Shown here piece by piece: positions 54,970 to 64,000 of a stretch of 64,000 nt of DNA; the stretch's first letter is position 1; each line of letters begins with the position of its first letter. The translations under genes and the position numbers were made by a program. The notes under the pieces were generated by a model. That model was not told where the DNA came from. It saw only the letters and a list, made by a program, of their open reading frames with translations, and searched no databases. The DNA is from an uncultured Clostridia bacterium (GTDB taxonomy: Bacteria; Bacillota; Clostridia; TANB77; CAG-508), in assembly GCA_948468225.1 (NCBI GenBank), contig CAOKHH010000002.1, forward strand, positions 1 through 64,000. The letters are read 5' to 3'.

Positions 54970-55134
54970 CTAACTATTATAAAATAGCGTTATATGATTT
55001 CCAGTTTTCTTTTTAAATTTTTTACAACATAAAAGTAATCCAGTATTCTTGTTTGTAATTAAACAAACTGGTAATTCATCTTTTAAAATTAACCATTCGC
55101 ATTTTTCACATCTATCAAATGTATGTTCCACCAA
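54970..55134 (-). CDS. Small CxxC protein (prophage)
   Basis: A 54-residue protein beginning with TTG (AGGAGGAG four bases upstream). It has two cysteine pairs, RCEKCEW and LLCCKKF, and may be a small zinc-finger protein. It is too short for automatic calls but has a good ribosome site and consistent codon use. Confidence 0.55.
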   Translation of the reverse strand: MVEHTFDRCEKCEWLILKDELPVCLITNKNTGLLLCCKKFKKKTGNHITLFYNS

Positions 55135-55246
55135 TTTACTCCTCCTTACTAATTTTTATTCAGTTAGAATTTTTTTCAAGAACATAAAATTTCTGTAATT
55201 GTTCATTACAATAATGCAACTTTTTTATCATAAACTATTTGTTACT

Positions 55247-55360
55247 TTAAAACATTATTCCATACAATAACATACCTGCAAATAAACAAGACATTGTAAG
55301 CATTAGTATAGTATCTCTAACAGCTTCTTTTCGTACTCTTTTATATTCTTCTTTTATCAT
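55247..55360 (-). CDS. Tiny membrane protein (prophage)
   Basis: A 37-residue protein: basic N terminus (MIKEEYKRVRKEAVRD) and one membrane helix (TILMLTMSCLFAGMLLYGIM). GGAGGTGTAGCAA precedes the ATG. Function unknown. Confidence 0.5.
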   Translation of the reverse strand: MIKEEYKRVRKEAVRDTILMLTMSCLFAGMLLYGIMF

Positions 55361-55375
55361 TTGCTACACCTCCAA

Positions 55376-55462
55376 TTACTTAATCAAATCAGCAATCGAA
55401 ACTCCTAAAACTTTTGCAATTTTTTTCATGAGTAAACATTCTAGGATTTCCCACCTCCCTTT
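55376..55462 (-). pseudogene. Fragment of an XRE-family repressor
   Basis: Only the C-terminal end remains: GNPRMFT in one frame and, after a frame change, LMKKIAKVLGVSIADLIK in another. This matches the end of XRE/Cro-CI helix-turn-helix domains. The helix-turn-helix itself is missing. The frame change does not involve CGG. It suggests decay of the phage repressor near attR. Confidence 0.6.
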
Positions 55463-55474
55463 AAACGCAAAAAA

Positions 55475-55512
55475 ACAAGCTAAAGTTTTTATACTTTAAC
55501 TTGTTTTTCATA
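55475..55512. terminator. Bidirectional terminator near attR
   Basis: AACAAGCTAAAGT and ACTTTAACTTGTT pair around TTTTAT, flanked by A- and T-runs. Confidence 0.75.
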
Positions 55513-55538
55513 ATTTAAATATTACATACGCATTAGCC

Positions 55539-55566
55539 AAACTTTTATTTTGTGCAATGTTATATT
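55539..55566. repeat. Putative attR, 28-bp direct repeat
   Basis: Identical over 28 bases to 38757-38784; the sequences diverge immediately on both sides. Marks the right end of the prophage. Confidence 0.8.
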
Positions 55567-55635
55567 AAAAATTTTATTGGTTTTTATATAGTGCTTCTTA
55601 CATCTTCTCTTATAATATTAAACATTAAGAAAGGC

Positions 55636-55923
55636 TTATTTAATATATTTTTTCTCCCAAAAATTTCTTAAAACTTTTAATGATAGTGTAGACAATGTAA
55701 ATCCTATTACTGGAACTAATGAACTTAACCATATATTACTGATGCTATTGATCATATATGAATATATTACAACTACAATATATGTTAATATACATATTGA
55801 TAATTTTCTTGTAAAACTTGTTTCCCAAGATTTATCTAGTTCTACTTTTTTATTTCTTTCTTTAATTTTTATTATTTCTTGTTCTAATTCTTTATTATTT
55901 TCCATTTTTCTATATAGGAGCAT
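55636..55923 (-). CDS. Small membrane protein downstream of rho
   Basis: A 95-residue protein (or 89 from the second ATG) with a charged N-terminal helix (ELEQEIIKIKERNKKVE) and two membrane helices. No family is recognised. No good ribosome site is visible before either ATG. It lies outside the att repeats, next to rho. Confidence 0.45.
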   Translation of the reverse strand: MLLYRKMENNKELEQEIIKIKERNKKVELDKSWETSFTRKLSICILTYIVVVIYSYMINSISNIWLSSLVPVIGFTLSTLSLKVLRNFWEKKYIK

Positions 55924-55961
55924 CTATTTAAAACTATGCTCCTATTCTCCCTCTTTTTATT

Positions 55962-57278
55962 CTATTTTGAATTTCTAAACAAATAATCTAATTTATCTAA
56001 AAACTCATCATTTGTTTTTGTTTTTACTATTTGGCTAATTAGTTGCTCTGTCATTTCTACAGAATTCATATTTGACATAGAACGTCTAAGTTGTAATACA
56101 ACATTTTGTTCCTTTTGTGTAAGTAGTAATTCGTCCCTTCTTGTTCCTGATTTATTTATATCTATTGCTGGGAATATACGTTTTTCAGATAGTTTTCTAT
56201 CTAGGTGAACTTCCATATTACCAGTTCCTTTAAATTCTTCGAATATAACATCATCCATTTTGCTTCCTGTTTCAACTAATGCAGTTGCAAGTATTGTTAA
56301 GCTACCAGCGTCTTCTGTGTTTCTTGCGGCACCAAAAAAACGTTTTGGCTTATGTAATGCACTAGGATCTAATCCTCCTGATAATGTCCTTCCAGATGTT
56401 GGAATTACTAAGTTATAAGCTCTTGCAAGTCTTGTAATACTATCTAATAATATTACAACATCTTTCTTTTGCTCTGTAAGCCTTTTAGCTCTTCCTAGTA
56501 CCATTTCAGCAACTTTAACATGATGCTCTGGTTGTTCATCAAATGTTGAATATATAACATCTCCTGTAATAGAACGCTTCATATCTGTTACTTCTTCGGG
56601 TCTTTCATCTATAAGAAGAACAATAAGTTCTACTTCTGGATTATTTCTTGTAATACTGTTTGCTATTTGTTTCAATATTGTTGTTTTTCCAGCTTTTGGT
56701 GGAGCAACAATCATACCTCTTTGCCCTTTTCCTATTGGAGATAAAAAATCCATTAGTCTCATAGTATATTCTGTAGATGTTGTTTCTAATCTTAATCTTT
56801 TTGTCGGATAAATAGGTGTTAAATCATCAAAAGATGTTCTCTTCATTGCATTTTCTGGGTGTTGACCATTTACTTCTCCAACATAAATTAAAGCTGGGAA
56901 TTTTTCTCCTTCTTTTGGTGTTCTTTTTATGCCTTTTAGTTTATCTCCTGTATCTAATCTAAATCTTCTAATTTGAACTGGAGAAACATATACATCTTTT
57001 GGTGTTGGCAAATAATTGTCTCCTCTTAAAAATCCATAGCCATCAGGTAAAACTTCAAGTATACCCTCTACTACTTCATCTCCCTCACTTAATGTATATC
57101 CATCATCTGTTGATTTCTTTTCTGTTGAAGTATCTTTTTCGTTAGTATTGGCTTGTACATCGGTTGAATTAGATAATAAATCAATTAACTCATTCTTTTT
57201 AAGCCCAGAAATATTTTTTAAGTTTTTTTCTTTGCATAATTCTTTTAATTCTGCAATAGTCATTTCTTCATAATTCAT
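55962..57278 (-). CDS. rho: Transcription termination factor Rho
   Basis: Rho is a hexameric RNA helicase that ends transcription. The 438-residue protein has a SAP-like N-terminal domain ([19 protein letters not shown]), an acidic linker, the RNA-binding cold-shock domain ([20 protein letters not shown]), Walker A APPKAGKT, Walker B region [13 protein letters not shown] and the [11 protein letters not shown] loop. AGGGGGGCTAATATA precedes the ATG. Confidence 0.97.
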   Translation of the reverse strand: MNYEEMTIAELKELCKEKNLKNISGLKKNELIDLLSNSTDVQANTNEKDTSTEKKSTDDGYTLSEGDEVVEGILEVLPDGYGFLRGDNYLPTPKDVYVSPVQIRRFRLDTGDKLKGIKRTPKEGEKFPALIYVGEVNGQHPENAMKRTSFDDLTPIYPTKRLRLETTSTEYTMRLMDFLSPIGKGQRGMIVAPPKAGKTTILKQIANSITRNNPEVELIVLLIDERPEEVTDMKRSITGDVIYSTFDEQPEHHVKVAEMVLGRAKRLTEQKKDVVILLDSITRLARAYNLVIPTSGRTLSGGLDPSALHKPKRFFGAARNTEDAGSLTILATALVETGSKMDDVIFEEFKGTGNMEVHLDRKLSEKRIFPAIDINKSGTRRDELLLTQKEQNVVLQLRRSMSNMNSVEMTEQLISQIVKTKTNDEFLDKLDYLFRNSK

Positions 57279-57300
57279 TATATTAGCCCCCTATAATATA

Positions 57301-57331
<31 letters not shown>

Positions 57332-57389
57332 GGAAATCAATAGAATAATAAAAATTATTATATAATAAATAAAACATTAGAAAAAAATC

Positions 57390-57424
57390 TACATAAATCC
57401 TTAAATACTATTTTTAAGGATTTA
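57390..57424 (-). terminator. Terminator after the DivIC-like gene
   Basis: AAATCCTTAAAAA and TATTTAAGGATTT pair on the minus strand, and ATTTTTTT follows. It overlaps the stop codon. Confidence 0.75.
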
Positions 57425-57706
57425 TTGACCAATATCTATATAAACTCTTTCATTTGGTAAATACATGTCTAACTTTTCTCTAGCTATTTTCTCTATGTAT
57501 TCTGGTGAATTTATGTTACTTTTTAATGTTGTTAATTGTTCTTTATATTGCTCTTTTTCATTTAGTTGTAGTGCATAATAATCTTTTGTTTTCTTATATG
57601 AATTCAATGTTTTTTGTTGATCTATAAAAATATATAAAATATATATACCTACAATAATTAAAAACATTATTTTAATAAATTTTCTTAAATTCATTTTATT
57701 TTTCAT
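57422..57706 (-). CDS. DivIC/FtsB-type septum formation initiator
   Basis: A 94-residue protein: short basic cytoplasmic end, one membrane helix (residues 11-28), an extracellular coiled coil, and the ending SPEYIEKIAREKLDMYLPNE, which is the DivIC/FtsB signature. It acts with FtsQ/DivIB and FtsL at the division septum. It lies next to yabQ and yabP, the same order as in Bacillus. Confidence 0.88.
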   Translation of the reverse strand: MKNKMNLRKFIKIMFLIIVGIYILYIFIDQQKTLNSYKKTKDYYALQLNEKEQYKEQLTTLKSNINSPEYIEKIAREKLDMYLPNERVYIDIGQ

Positions 57707-57818
57707 CTGTATTAAAACTCCAATAATCTATTTTAAGCAAAGTCACTTTTCTTACGGAAACCTATAATTTAATTATTCAACAAAATTATACAAAATCCTT
57801 CTTATAATTGAATTTATT

Positions 57819-58280
57819 TTATATTTTCTTGGTTTTTGTTAAACTTCTTCCCTTTGATAGTAAATTTTTTTGTAAAATTTTGACAGGCTTAGTCAAAATT
57901 TTAAATATTTTCCTAATTAAGTTTATTGGAATTAAAACTATTTTTATTATTTTTGATACTATTTTCTTTATAAAGGTAATTATAGTTACTAAGGTATTTA
58001 TAATAAGTTTGCTAAACACTAAAATGTATATGGATATTCCAGCAATTAAGCCAATAATAATATATACTCTTATATCTCCATTATTAAATTTAAATAATGA
58101 AAAAATAATCAATAATCCAGTTAATAACCAAAACAATATATCTTCTATACTAGTTACTATATCTGAAGTTTTAAATGTTCTTCGAGATATTCTAAACATA
58201 TCAAATAATAATCCAATTAAAAAACCAACTAGAATAAATACAATAAAAGAGTATAACTGTCCTAAAATTTGAGATTGCAT
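57819..58280 (-). CDS. yabQ: Spore cortex biosynthesis protein YabQ
   Basis: A 153-residue membrane protein with four membrane helices in the first 115 residues and a very basic C terminus. FIVFILVGFLIGLLFDMFR followed by EDILFWLLTGLL is typical of YabQ, which is needed for cortex formation. AATAGGGGAATCCAT precedes the ATG. It follows yabP by 15 bp. Confidence 0.92.
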   Translation of the reverse strand: MQSQILGQLYSFIVFILVGFLIGLLFDMFRISRRTFKTSDIVTSIEDILFWLLTGLLIIFSLFKFNNGDIRVYIIIGLIAGISIYILVFSKLIINTLVTIITFIKKIVSKIIKIVLIPINLIRKIFKILTKPVKILQKNLLSKGRSLTKTKKI

Positions 58281-58295
58281 ATGGATTCCCCTATT

Positions 58296-58592
58296 CTACT
58301 TAAATATTTTTCCGAAAAGAGATGAACCTTTTTTATCATAATCTTTTTCAGAATAAGCAAGACTAGAAATGTCTCCTTCTACAATTACTTCAGATGTATC
58401 AATACTTAATTTATTTATTCTTAAATTTTCACCTTTTACATTTAATAAACCTAATTCTGTTTCAACTATAACTATTTGATCGTCGAAACTTAAAACATCT
58501 AGAACTCCAGATATATTTAATTTACTTCTGTTTTCAAGTATAAGATTTTGAACGGTTGTATTTGCAAATTGCCTTTTTTCATCTATATTCAT
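58296..58592 (-). CDS. yabP: Sporulation protein YabP
   Basis: A 98-residue soluble protein of the YabP family (RSKLNISGVLDVLSFDDQIV, ELGLLNVKGENLRI), beta-rich, required for cortex assembly with YabQ. TAGGGAGGATTCTTTT precedes the ATG. First gene of the yabP-yabQ-divIC group. Confidence 0.93.
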   Translation of the reverse strand: MNIDEKRQFANTTVQNLILENRSKLNISGVLDVLSFDDQIVIVETELGLLNVKGENLRINKLSIDTSEVIVEGDISSLAYSEKDYDKKGSSLFGKIFK

Positions 58593-58676
58593 AAAAGAAT
58601 CCTCCCTACATAAAGTATATAAATATATATATTCAAGTCTTGTCTATTTTAGAACAAAATTTGTATAAATATAATA

Positions 58677-58702
58677 AAGGGCGCTTTTCATGCGCCCCTA
58701 CT
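58677..58702. repeat. GTAGGG-type palindrome after the GH25 gene
   Basis: GGGCGC and GCGCCC arms around TTTTCAT, with CTAC at the end; on the minus strand it begins GTAGGGGCGCATG. Confidence 0.7.
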
Positions 58703-58730
58703 AAAGATTTGAAATTTAATTTATTATTTT

Positions 58731-59942
58731 TTAATCTTTTATATACATTATATCTATATCTACATCTCCTCTTATTCCATCAACTTTTCCATTACTACAT
58801 AATTGCCAATAAGTATAATCGCCTTTGTAACTCGTCTTTTTAGCATAATGAGCAAGCCAAGTATCATATTCTAGTGGCATCCAAAAATTCTCTAAATAAT
58901 TCATACTGCTATAAAGTAAACCATCATAACCTGCTTCTTTAACTGTATCTAAGAAAGTCCTGGCCATTTCTGTTAATTCAAAGAAACTCACATTATAATT
59001 ATTAAATGTATCCCAATTTTCCCAATCGAATGCAACAGGCAAAGTTACTTTATAATTCTTTATATGCTCTATTACCCACAATGCTTCTTCTTTTGCTTTT
59101 TCTATTGAATTTGCATAAGAGTAAAAATATATTCCAACATCAATATCATATTTATTTGCTTCTTCTATATTTCTTACAAATTTAGAATCTAGCATATATT
59201 CTCCATCTGGTCCTTTTGTTGTTCCAACTCTTATTATAATAAATTCTACACCTGCATTTTTTAAAGATTTAAAATCAATATCTTCTTGCCAAACAGAAAC
59301 GTCTAACCCAATTTTTGTATTTTCGTTTTTATGTTCGCTTACTATATCAGAAAAATATGTGTAAGTTTTAGGCGTGCTTTGCGATGTAGAAGGTTTTTTT
59401 TCGTTAACATATAGAGTAAATTCCTTTTCTGCTTCATTGCCACTTCTATCAATTGCTTTATAAACAAGTGGATATGATCCCACAGTATTGTAATCATATT
59501 CTCCTTCAATATATCTTTTTAAATTACCATCTTCATTATCACCGCATAAAATTTTAGATGTAAGGTCAACATTGCTACCAACAGTTATTGAATAACTATT
59601 ACCTAACCAAATTATAGGAGCTACTTTATCTACAATTGTAATTTTATATTCATAAGGCAATTTTATTCCATCATCATTTACAAATTCAAAATGTATTGAT
59701 TTTTCTCCTATTTTTGTGGAGTCTATAATATAGTCATCAACTATTTTTCCATTTATGCTCTCAATGAAATCTGAAACATGCTTTTTTTCAGTAAAGTTCA
59801 AAGTTAAATCTTCTTTTAACGTTATTTCTATTTTTGCATATTTAACCTGCAAATGGTTTATTAAAGGTTTTAATCCGAAAATTAAAAATGCTAAAATACT
59901 TAGTAGTATTATAAAAATAATGATTTTTATTTTATTTTTCAT
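58731..59942 (-). CDS. GH25 lysozyme-like hydrolase with bacterial Ig-like domain
   Basis: A 403-residue exported protein. It has an N-terminal membrane helix (residues 5-25), one or two Ig-like/cadherin-like DUF5011-type domains (VGSYPLVYKAIDRSGNEAEK), a linker, and a GH25 muramidase domain from about 205 (KIGLDVSVWQEDIDF, FDWENWDTF with the catalytic acidic residues, and YWQLCSNGKVDGIRGDVDID). It probably cuts peptidoglycan in cell-wall turnover. It overlaps the end of the upstream gene by 11 bp. Confidence 0.9.
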   Translation of the reverse strand: MKNKIKIIIFIILLSILAFLIFGLKPLINHLQVKYAKIEITLKEDLTLNFTEKKHVSDFIESINGKIVDDYIIDSTKIGEKSIHFEFVNDDGIKLPYEYKITIVDKVAPIIWLGNSYSITVGSNVDLTSKILCGDNEDGNLKRYIEGEYDYNTVGSYPLVYKAIDRSGNEAEKEFTLYVNEKKPSTSQSTPKTYTYFSDIVSEHKNENTKIGLDVSVWQEDIDFKSLKNAGVEFIIIRVGTTKGPDGEYMLDSKFVRNIEEANKYDIDVGIYFYSYANSIEKAKEEALWVIEHIKNYKVTLPVAFDWENWDTFNNYNVSFFELTEMARTFLDTVKEAGYDGLLYSSMNYLENFWMPLEYDTWLAHYAKKTSYKGDYTYWQLCSNGKVDGIRGDVDIDIMYIKD

Positions 59943-60960
59943 TCATTTTCTCCATCTTTATATTTTTAACTAATTCTTTATATTGTTTATTATTCTCTCC
60001 AGTAAATCCGATTAGTATGTCTTGATTTTTTTCTTTTATTTTTGTCATTATTTCTATTAGTATATCTTCTTTGTTAGCACTTGCTATTTGTATTCTCTTG
60101 TTATTTTTTGTACCAGCCATTATCCATATTCCTATAACTATACCATTTTGTCTTCTTTTTTCATTATATAACCAAAGAATATCTGAATATTCAAATACGT
60201 CTAATCCATTTATTGTAGATATAATATATTTATTAGTTAAATATATAGATTGCTTTTTGTATTCTTCTATATTTATATTATTTAATTCTTCTTTTAACTC
60301 CTCAGCATCATATTTTTTTAATGTTGATTTTAATTTAGTTGTTTGTGAAATAGAAATAATTAAGAATATTGATGAAAGTATTGCTACACCAATTCCAACT
60401 CCAATTAAAGTTGTAGCAGTACTATCATTAGGAGTTTTTGTTTCATCTAAATATGTACTTCCTAAATAATCTTTAAAATTTGAATTTGTTAACTTTTCTG
60501 CATCCGCAGATAAACCTTGATTATATGCAGATATAGCTAATCTTTTTAATTCTGCTGGATCATTATAAATGTATCCCTTTAAAACATATTTAAAGTTTTC
60601 ACCTTCTGAATTCAATTGATTCTTAATTTTTTGATATGTATCGTCTGTAAGTCTTACAATATACCAATAATTATATTCATCTATTGCAAAATGATAATTT
60701 TGTTTAGTGTTTTTTCCTTTTTTAACTGCAAATGCTGGAGAAATATTTGTTATTTCTAATTTAACAAGCATTTCTTCTTTATCTTCATCTTTACTAATTA
60801 AATCATTGTAAGTGTGCATTTGAACGCCTTCATATTTGTTTTGATTCATTATACATCCAGTAACAATTAGTCCTATTGCAACTGCTAGTATTATTAAGCC
60901 TATAATTAAAAGCGCCTTCTTTGGTTTTAAAATTTTCTCAACTTCCATATTATTTTCCAT
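59932..60960 (-). CDS. Uncharacterised two-helix membrane protein
   Basis: A 342-residue protein with a membrane helix near residues 12-34, an extracellular domain of about 140 residues, a second helix near 185-205 and a cytoplasmic C-terminal domain with pattern YIISTINGLDVFEYSDILWLYNEK that may be PH-like. No named family is recalled with confidence. AGGAGGAAAATTATT precedes the ATG. It is co-transcribed with the GH25 gene. Confidence 0.7.
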   Translation of the reverse strand: MENNMEVEKILKPKKALLIIGLIILAVAIGLIVTGCIMNQNKYEGVQMHTYNDLISKDEDKEEMLVKLEITNISPAFAVKKGKNTKQNYHFAIDEYNYWYIVRLTDDTYQKIKNQLNSEGENFKYVLKGYIYNDPAELKRLAISAYNQGLSADAEKLTNSNFKDYLGSTYLDETKTPNDSTATTLIGVGIGVAILSSIFLIISISQTTKLKSTLKKYDAEELKEELNNINIEEYKKQSIYLTNKYIISTINGLDVFEYSDILWLYNEKRRQNGIVIGIWIMAGTKNNKRIQIASANKEDILIEIMTKIKEKNQDILIGFTGENNKQYKELVKNIKMEKMNEK

Positions 60961-60981
60961 AATAATTTTCCTCCTTTAATA

Positions 60982-62535
60982 TTAGTGTCTAAAATGTCTC
61001 ATTTTTGTAAATATCATAGCTATTCCATATTCATTACATTTATCTATTGATTCTTGGTCTCTTACAGAACCACCAGGTTGAATTATCGCTGTAATTCCAG
61101 CACTGTGTGCTGCTTCTACACAATCTGCAAACGGAAAGAATGCATCAGATGCCATAACGCAACCTTCAACTATTGTATCATTTATTAATTCTTTTGAGTG
61201 CTCAATAGATTGCTTTGCTGCCCAAATTCTATTTACTTGCCCAGGTCCAATTCCTATTGATTGTTTATCTTTTCCTAATGCAATTCCATTAGACTTAACA
61301 TATTTAACTATTTTCCAAGTAAATAACATATCTTCTAATTCTTTATCTGTTGGTTTTCTATTTGTTACAACTTCGTAATCATCTAGTAATTTTGAATCTA
61401 TTGTTTGAACAATCATTCCACCATTTATCTTTTTAATGTCATATGCGTTTTCTGGCTGCTTTACTGTTATATCTGGTAATTCTAATACTCTTAAATTTTT
61501 CTTTGTCAAAAGCAATTCTAATGCCTCTGGAGCAAATGAAGGAGCAACAATTACTTCTAAAAAGATTTCTTTCATTTCTTCTGCCATTTCTTTTGTTATT
61601 TCTCTATTTGAAACAACAATTCCTCCAAAAATAGAAACTTTATCTGCTTCATATGCCTTTTTCCAAGCAGTATAAATATTATCGCTACTACCTACCCCAC
61701 AAGGATTTCCATGCTTACATGCAACAACTGTTGGTTCATCAAATTCTTTTAATAGCTCTAATGCTCCATTTGTATCGTTTATATTGTTAAAAGATAATTC
61801 TTTTCCATTTAATTGTTTTGCTGTTGTTAAAGACCCTATACATTTTCCAATTTCTTTATATAATGCACCTCTTTGATGAGGATTTTCACCATATCTCATA
61901 TCTTGTACTTTCTCATAAGTTAAAGTAAGTTTATTTGGAAAACTCTCATCGTTTCTTTGCTCTTTTATATATTTACAAATCATTGCATCATAATTGGCTG
62001 TATGCTCAAATACTTTTTGCATTAAATAGAATTTTGTATCTATTGATACTTTACCATTATTATTTAATTCATCTAAAATTATGCTATAATCTTTTGGGTC
62101 TGTAATAACTGCAACATCTTGATAATTCTTTGCTGCACTTCTTAACATTGTTGGTCCACCTATATCTATATTTTCAACACATTCTTCTCTTGTTACAGTA
62201 TCCTTTAATATTGTTTGTTTAAATGGATATAAGTTTACAACAACAAAATCTATTGTATCTATATTTAAATCTTGTAATTGCTTCATATGATTTTCATTGC
62301 TTCTCATAGCTAATATTCCTGCATGAACTTTTGGATGAAGAGTTTTTACCCTTCCATCTAAGCATTCAGGAAAGCCTGTAAGCTCTGATATTTCTATTGC
62401 ATTAACTCCCTCTTCCTTTAATTTTTTGTATGTACCACCTGTTGAAATTATTTCAATATTCTTTTTCTCGAGTTCCTTTGCAAACTCTACAATTCCAGTT
62501 TTGTCTGATACGCTGATTAGTGCTTTCACCTTCAT
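60982..62535 (-). CDS. purH: Bifunctional AICAR formyltransferase / IMP cyclohydrolase
   Basis: PurH catalyses the last two steps of purine synthesis to IMP, using 10-formyl-THF. The 517-residue protein has the MGS-like cyclohydrolase domain ([35 protein letters not shown]) and the formyltransferase domain ([25 protein letters not shown] and [11 protein letters not shown]). GAAAGGATGAT precedes the ATG. The folate requirement links it functionally to the folate module at 6.7-10.1 kb. Confidence 0.97.
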   Translation of the reverse strand: MKVKALISVSDKTGIVEFAKELEKKNIEIISTGGTYKKLKEEGVNAIEISELTGFPECLDGRVKTLHPKVHAGILAMRSNENHMKQLQDLNIDTIDFVVVNLYPFKQTILKDTVTREECVENIDIGGPTMLRSAAKNYQDVAVITDPKDYSIILDELNNNGKVSIDTKFYLMQKVFEHTANYDAMICKYIKEQRNDESFPNKLTLTYEKVQDMRYGENPHQRGALYKEIGKCIGSLTTAKQLNGKELSFNNINDTNGALELLKEFDEPTVVACKHGNPCGVGSSDNIYTAWKKAYEADKVSIFGGIVVSNREITKEMAEEMKEIFLEVIVAPSFAPEALELLLTKKNLRVLELPDITVKQPENAYDIKKINGGMIVQTIDSKLLDDYEVVTNRKPTDKELEDMLFTWKIVKYVKSNGIALGKDKQSIGIGPGQVNRIWAAKQSIEHSKELINDTIVEGCVMASDAFFPFADCVEAAHSAGITAIIQPGGSVRDQESIDKCNEYGIAMIFTKMRHFRH

Positions 62536-62615
62536 ATCATCCTTTCATAAAAAATATAAGGTTTATATACAAATAAACCTTATACATTATATTATAAAAT
62601 GTTTTATTTTTCAAC

Positions 62616-63752
62616 TTATTCTCCTAAATAAATTCCTATATTTTTAGCTGTTTTTACTAAATCATGATCCATTGTTACTTTTCTTATATTGCTTTCTTCT
62701 GTATTACCTGAAACTGCTCCTATTTCTTTATTATTACCAACAACATCTTCTAATGGAACATATCCTAAATTACCATTTTGTATAACTGTTAAAACACCAA
62801 ATTTTCCATCTAAAGCTAATTCCATTGCTTTTGCGCCATACTTTGTAGATAAAACTCTATCATAAGCTGTTGGAGTTCCTCCTCTTTGCATATAACCAAG
62901 AGTTGTATTTCTTGCAGTTAAACCTGTAAGATCTTCTAAATCTCTTGCAACTTTGTCTCCTACTCCACCAAGTTGTGTGTTTATTACTCCTACTCCACCA
63001 TCTCTTGTATTTTTAACTGTTAGACTTCCGCCTTTTGGGAAAGCTCCTTCTGCAACAACAACTATACTAAAGTTTTTTCCAATAGCTTGTCTTTCTTTTA
63101 TAACTTTTGCTGCACCTTCTATATCATAAGGAATTTCTGGAATAAGCGCAATATCTGCTCCACCTGCTATTGCAGATTCTAAAGCAATCCATCCAGCATA
63201 TCTACCCATAACTTCTAGTACCATTATTCTATGATGAGTTTCTGCTGTTGAATGAAGTCTATCTATTGCTTCCATTGCAACAGATACAGCTGTGTTGTAT
63301 CCAAATGTTATATCTGTACATGCAACATCATTATCTATTGTTTTAGGAACTCCTATTACATTTAAACCTCTTACGAAGAAATCTCTAGCAGATTTTTGAG
63401 TACTATCTCCGCCTAAAGTGAATATACAATCAAATCCTGCTTTTTTAGCATTTTCTATACATATATCAGATAAATCTTTGTATTCTACTTTGCCATCTTC
63501 TTCAACCTTATAATTAAAAACATTTGCATTCAAAGATGAACCAATTATAGAACCACCTTTATGAAGAATACCAGATGCATTTTCTGCAGATGATAATTCT
63601 ACATATTCATTTTTTAACAAACCTCTATAACCATCTATGATTCCATAACACTCAATATTATTTTTCTCAGCGGTTTTAACAATTCCTCTAATAACCGCAT
63701 TAAATCCTGAAACATCGCCACCATTGGCCAAAATTGCTACTTTTTTTAACAT
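62616..63752 (-). CDS. pfkA: 6-phosphofructokinase, possibly pyrophosphate-dependent type
   Basis: This enzyme phosphorylates fructose 6-phosphate in glycolysis. The 378-residue length exceeds the 320 of typical bacterial ATP-PFK. Key positions: NGGDVSGFN in place of SGGDAPGMN at the N terminus, GGDSTQ in the phosphoryl-donor loop, PKTIDND in the catalytic loop (Lys where ATP enzymes have Gly), and MGRYAGWIAL. The Lys in PKTIDND is usual for PPi-dependent enzymes. Donor preference is therefore uncertain. ATGGAGGTTTTTTATT precedes the ATG. Confidence 0.92.
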   Translation of the reverse strand: MLKKVAILANGGDVSGFNAVIRGIVKTAEKNNIECYGIIDGYRGLLKNEYVELSSAENASGILHKGGSIIGSSLNANVFNYKVEEDGKVEYKDLSDICIENAKKAGFDCIFTLGGDSTQKSARDFFVRGLNVIGVPKTIDNDVACTDITFGYNTAVSVAMEAIDRLHSTAETHHRIMVLEVMGRYAGWIALESAIAGGADIALIPEIPYDIEGAAKVIKERQAIGKNFSIVVVAEGAFPKGGSLTVKNTRDGGVGVINTQLGGVGDKVARDLEDLTGLTARNTTLGYMQRGGTPTAYDRVLSTKYGAKAMELALDGKFGVLTVIQNGNLGYVPLEDVVGNNKEIGAVSGNTEESNIRKVTMDHDLVKTAKNIGIYLGE

Positions 63753-63861
63753 AATAAAAAACCTCCATTTAATTTAGTTATTCGTACATTTAGTATTATA
63801 TCAATAAATAAATTAAATACAAGGTTTTTAAAAAAATTATTTGAACAAAGCACAAATATAT

Positions 63862-64000
63862 TTACTTACAGCTAATATGTATATTCTCTACTAATGCATT
63901 CATTTCTCTTGAAATAATATTTTGAATTTGAGCGATTTTCTCTGTTGCTAATTCTTCTTCATCTACAACTACACTTATTTGTGTATCATTAACAAAAATA
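63862..64000 (-). CDS. 3' end of an unidentified gene
   Basis: An open minus-strand frame runs off the window edge and ends at TAA; the visible 45 residues (FVNDTQISVVVDEEELATEK, then NALVENIHISCK) are acidic and helical. The family cannot be identified from this piece. Confidence 0.5.
   Translation of the reverse strand, partial: IFVNDTQISVVVDEEELATEKIAQIQNIISREMNALVENIHISCK

Larger units (their letters stand above)
38757..55566. mobile_element. Defective siphovirus-like prophage
   Basis: About 16.8 kb bounded by a perfect 28-bp direct repeat. Almost all genes are on the minus strand in the order ArpU-like regulator, scaffold remnant, tail completion, major tail protein, tail chaperone, tape measure, distal tail, tail fibre, holin, endolysin, then HTH protein and integrase. 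No terminase, portal, protease, capsid, primase or helicase genes are present, so it cannot be autonomous. It also carries non-structural cargo (PH/SHOCT and DUF4190-like proteins). Three of its genes contain CGG +1 sites like those of the host. Confidence 0.85.

Noticed and set aside
55376..55462. XRE fragment as another CGG-type shift
   Set aside because: The frame change there does not involve CGG and most of the gene is missing, so it is ordinary decay.

Overview
This window looks like a chromosomal segment of an anaerobic, endospore-forming, very AT-rich member of the Clostridia, probably an uncultured gut-type lineage. The support is a class III ribonucleotide reductase (nrdDG), sporulation genes (sigK, spoIIIAA, dpaB, splB, yabP, yabQ, CotF-like coat proteins), a THF riboswitch and an OLE RNA with its partner oapA. 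Stop codons TAA, TAG and TGA are all used as terminators.

The main observation is a decoding anomaly. Eleven genes that look well conserved are each broken by one extra C (twice in three of them), and in every case the break is an in-frame CGG codon followed by A or T. Reading NNN-C-GGA or NNN-C-GGT, that is dropping the C or reading CGGA/CGGT as one glycine, restores the full family-length protein. There are 14 such sites: folT (2), sigK, splB, mutS2, lepA, dpaB (2), oapA, a Cthe_2159-like surface protein (2), and three prophage genes (endolysin, tail protein, ArpU/RinA-like regulator). By manual scan, no other host-like gene here uses CGG as an in-frame codon. The only two other in-frame CGGs are in two small genes of unusual composition (19823-20167 and 27577-28092). 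I infer either that CGG lacks a normal decoder and induces +1 frameshifting, or that CGGN is read as a four-base glycine codon. The 14 genes are annotated here as continuous products.

Layout. 0-4 kb: two MFS-like permeases, dxr and a small LRR protein. 4-6.4 kb: two uncharacterised proteins. 6.5-10.1 kb: a folate module (THF riboswitch, folT, ecfA, ecfT, folC). 10-16 kb: a DUF6273-like protein, sigK, rlmH, splB and mutS2. 16-20 kb: a DUF5662 protein, lepA and two unknowns. 20-24.5 kb: a Crp/Fnr regulator divergent from nrdDG, with two identical-type palindromic operators, then CotF-like proteins. 24.5-29.8 kb: a ZIP transporter, alr, a YebC/PmpR protein, an atypical small gene, spoIIIAA and dpaB. 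29.8-31.5 kb: OLE RNA, oapA and a yneA-like gene with LexA-type sites. 31.5-38 kb: a tyrosine recombinase, a putative zincin, and a VTC / DUF4956 / Cthe_2159-like operon.

38757-55566 is a defective prophage bounded by a perfect 28-bp direct repeat (putative attL/attR). It keeps an integrase, regulators, the tail module and the lysis cassette, but I see no terminase, portal, capsid or replication genes. 55.6-64 kb returns to host genes: rho, a DivIC-like gene, yabQ, yabP, a GH25 hydrolase, a membrane protein, purH and pfkA. Small GTAGGG-starting palindromes are scattered between genes throughout. No tRNA, rRNA or CRISPR array was seen.
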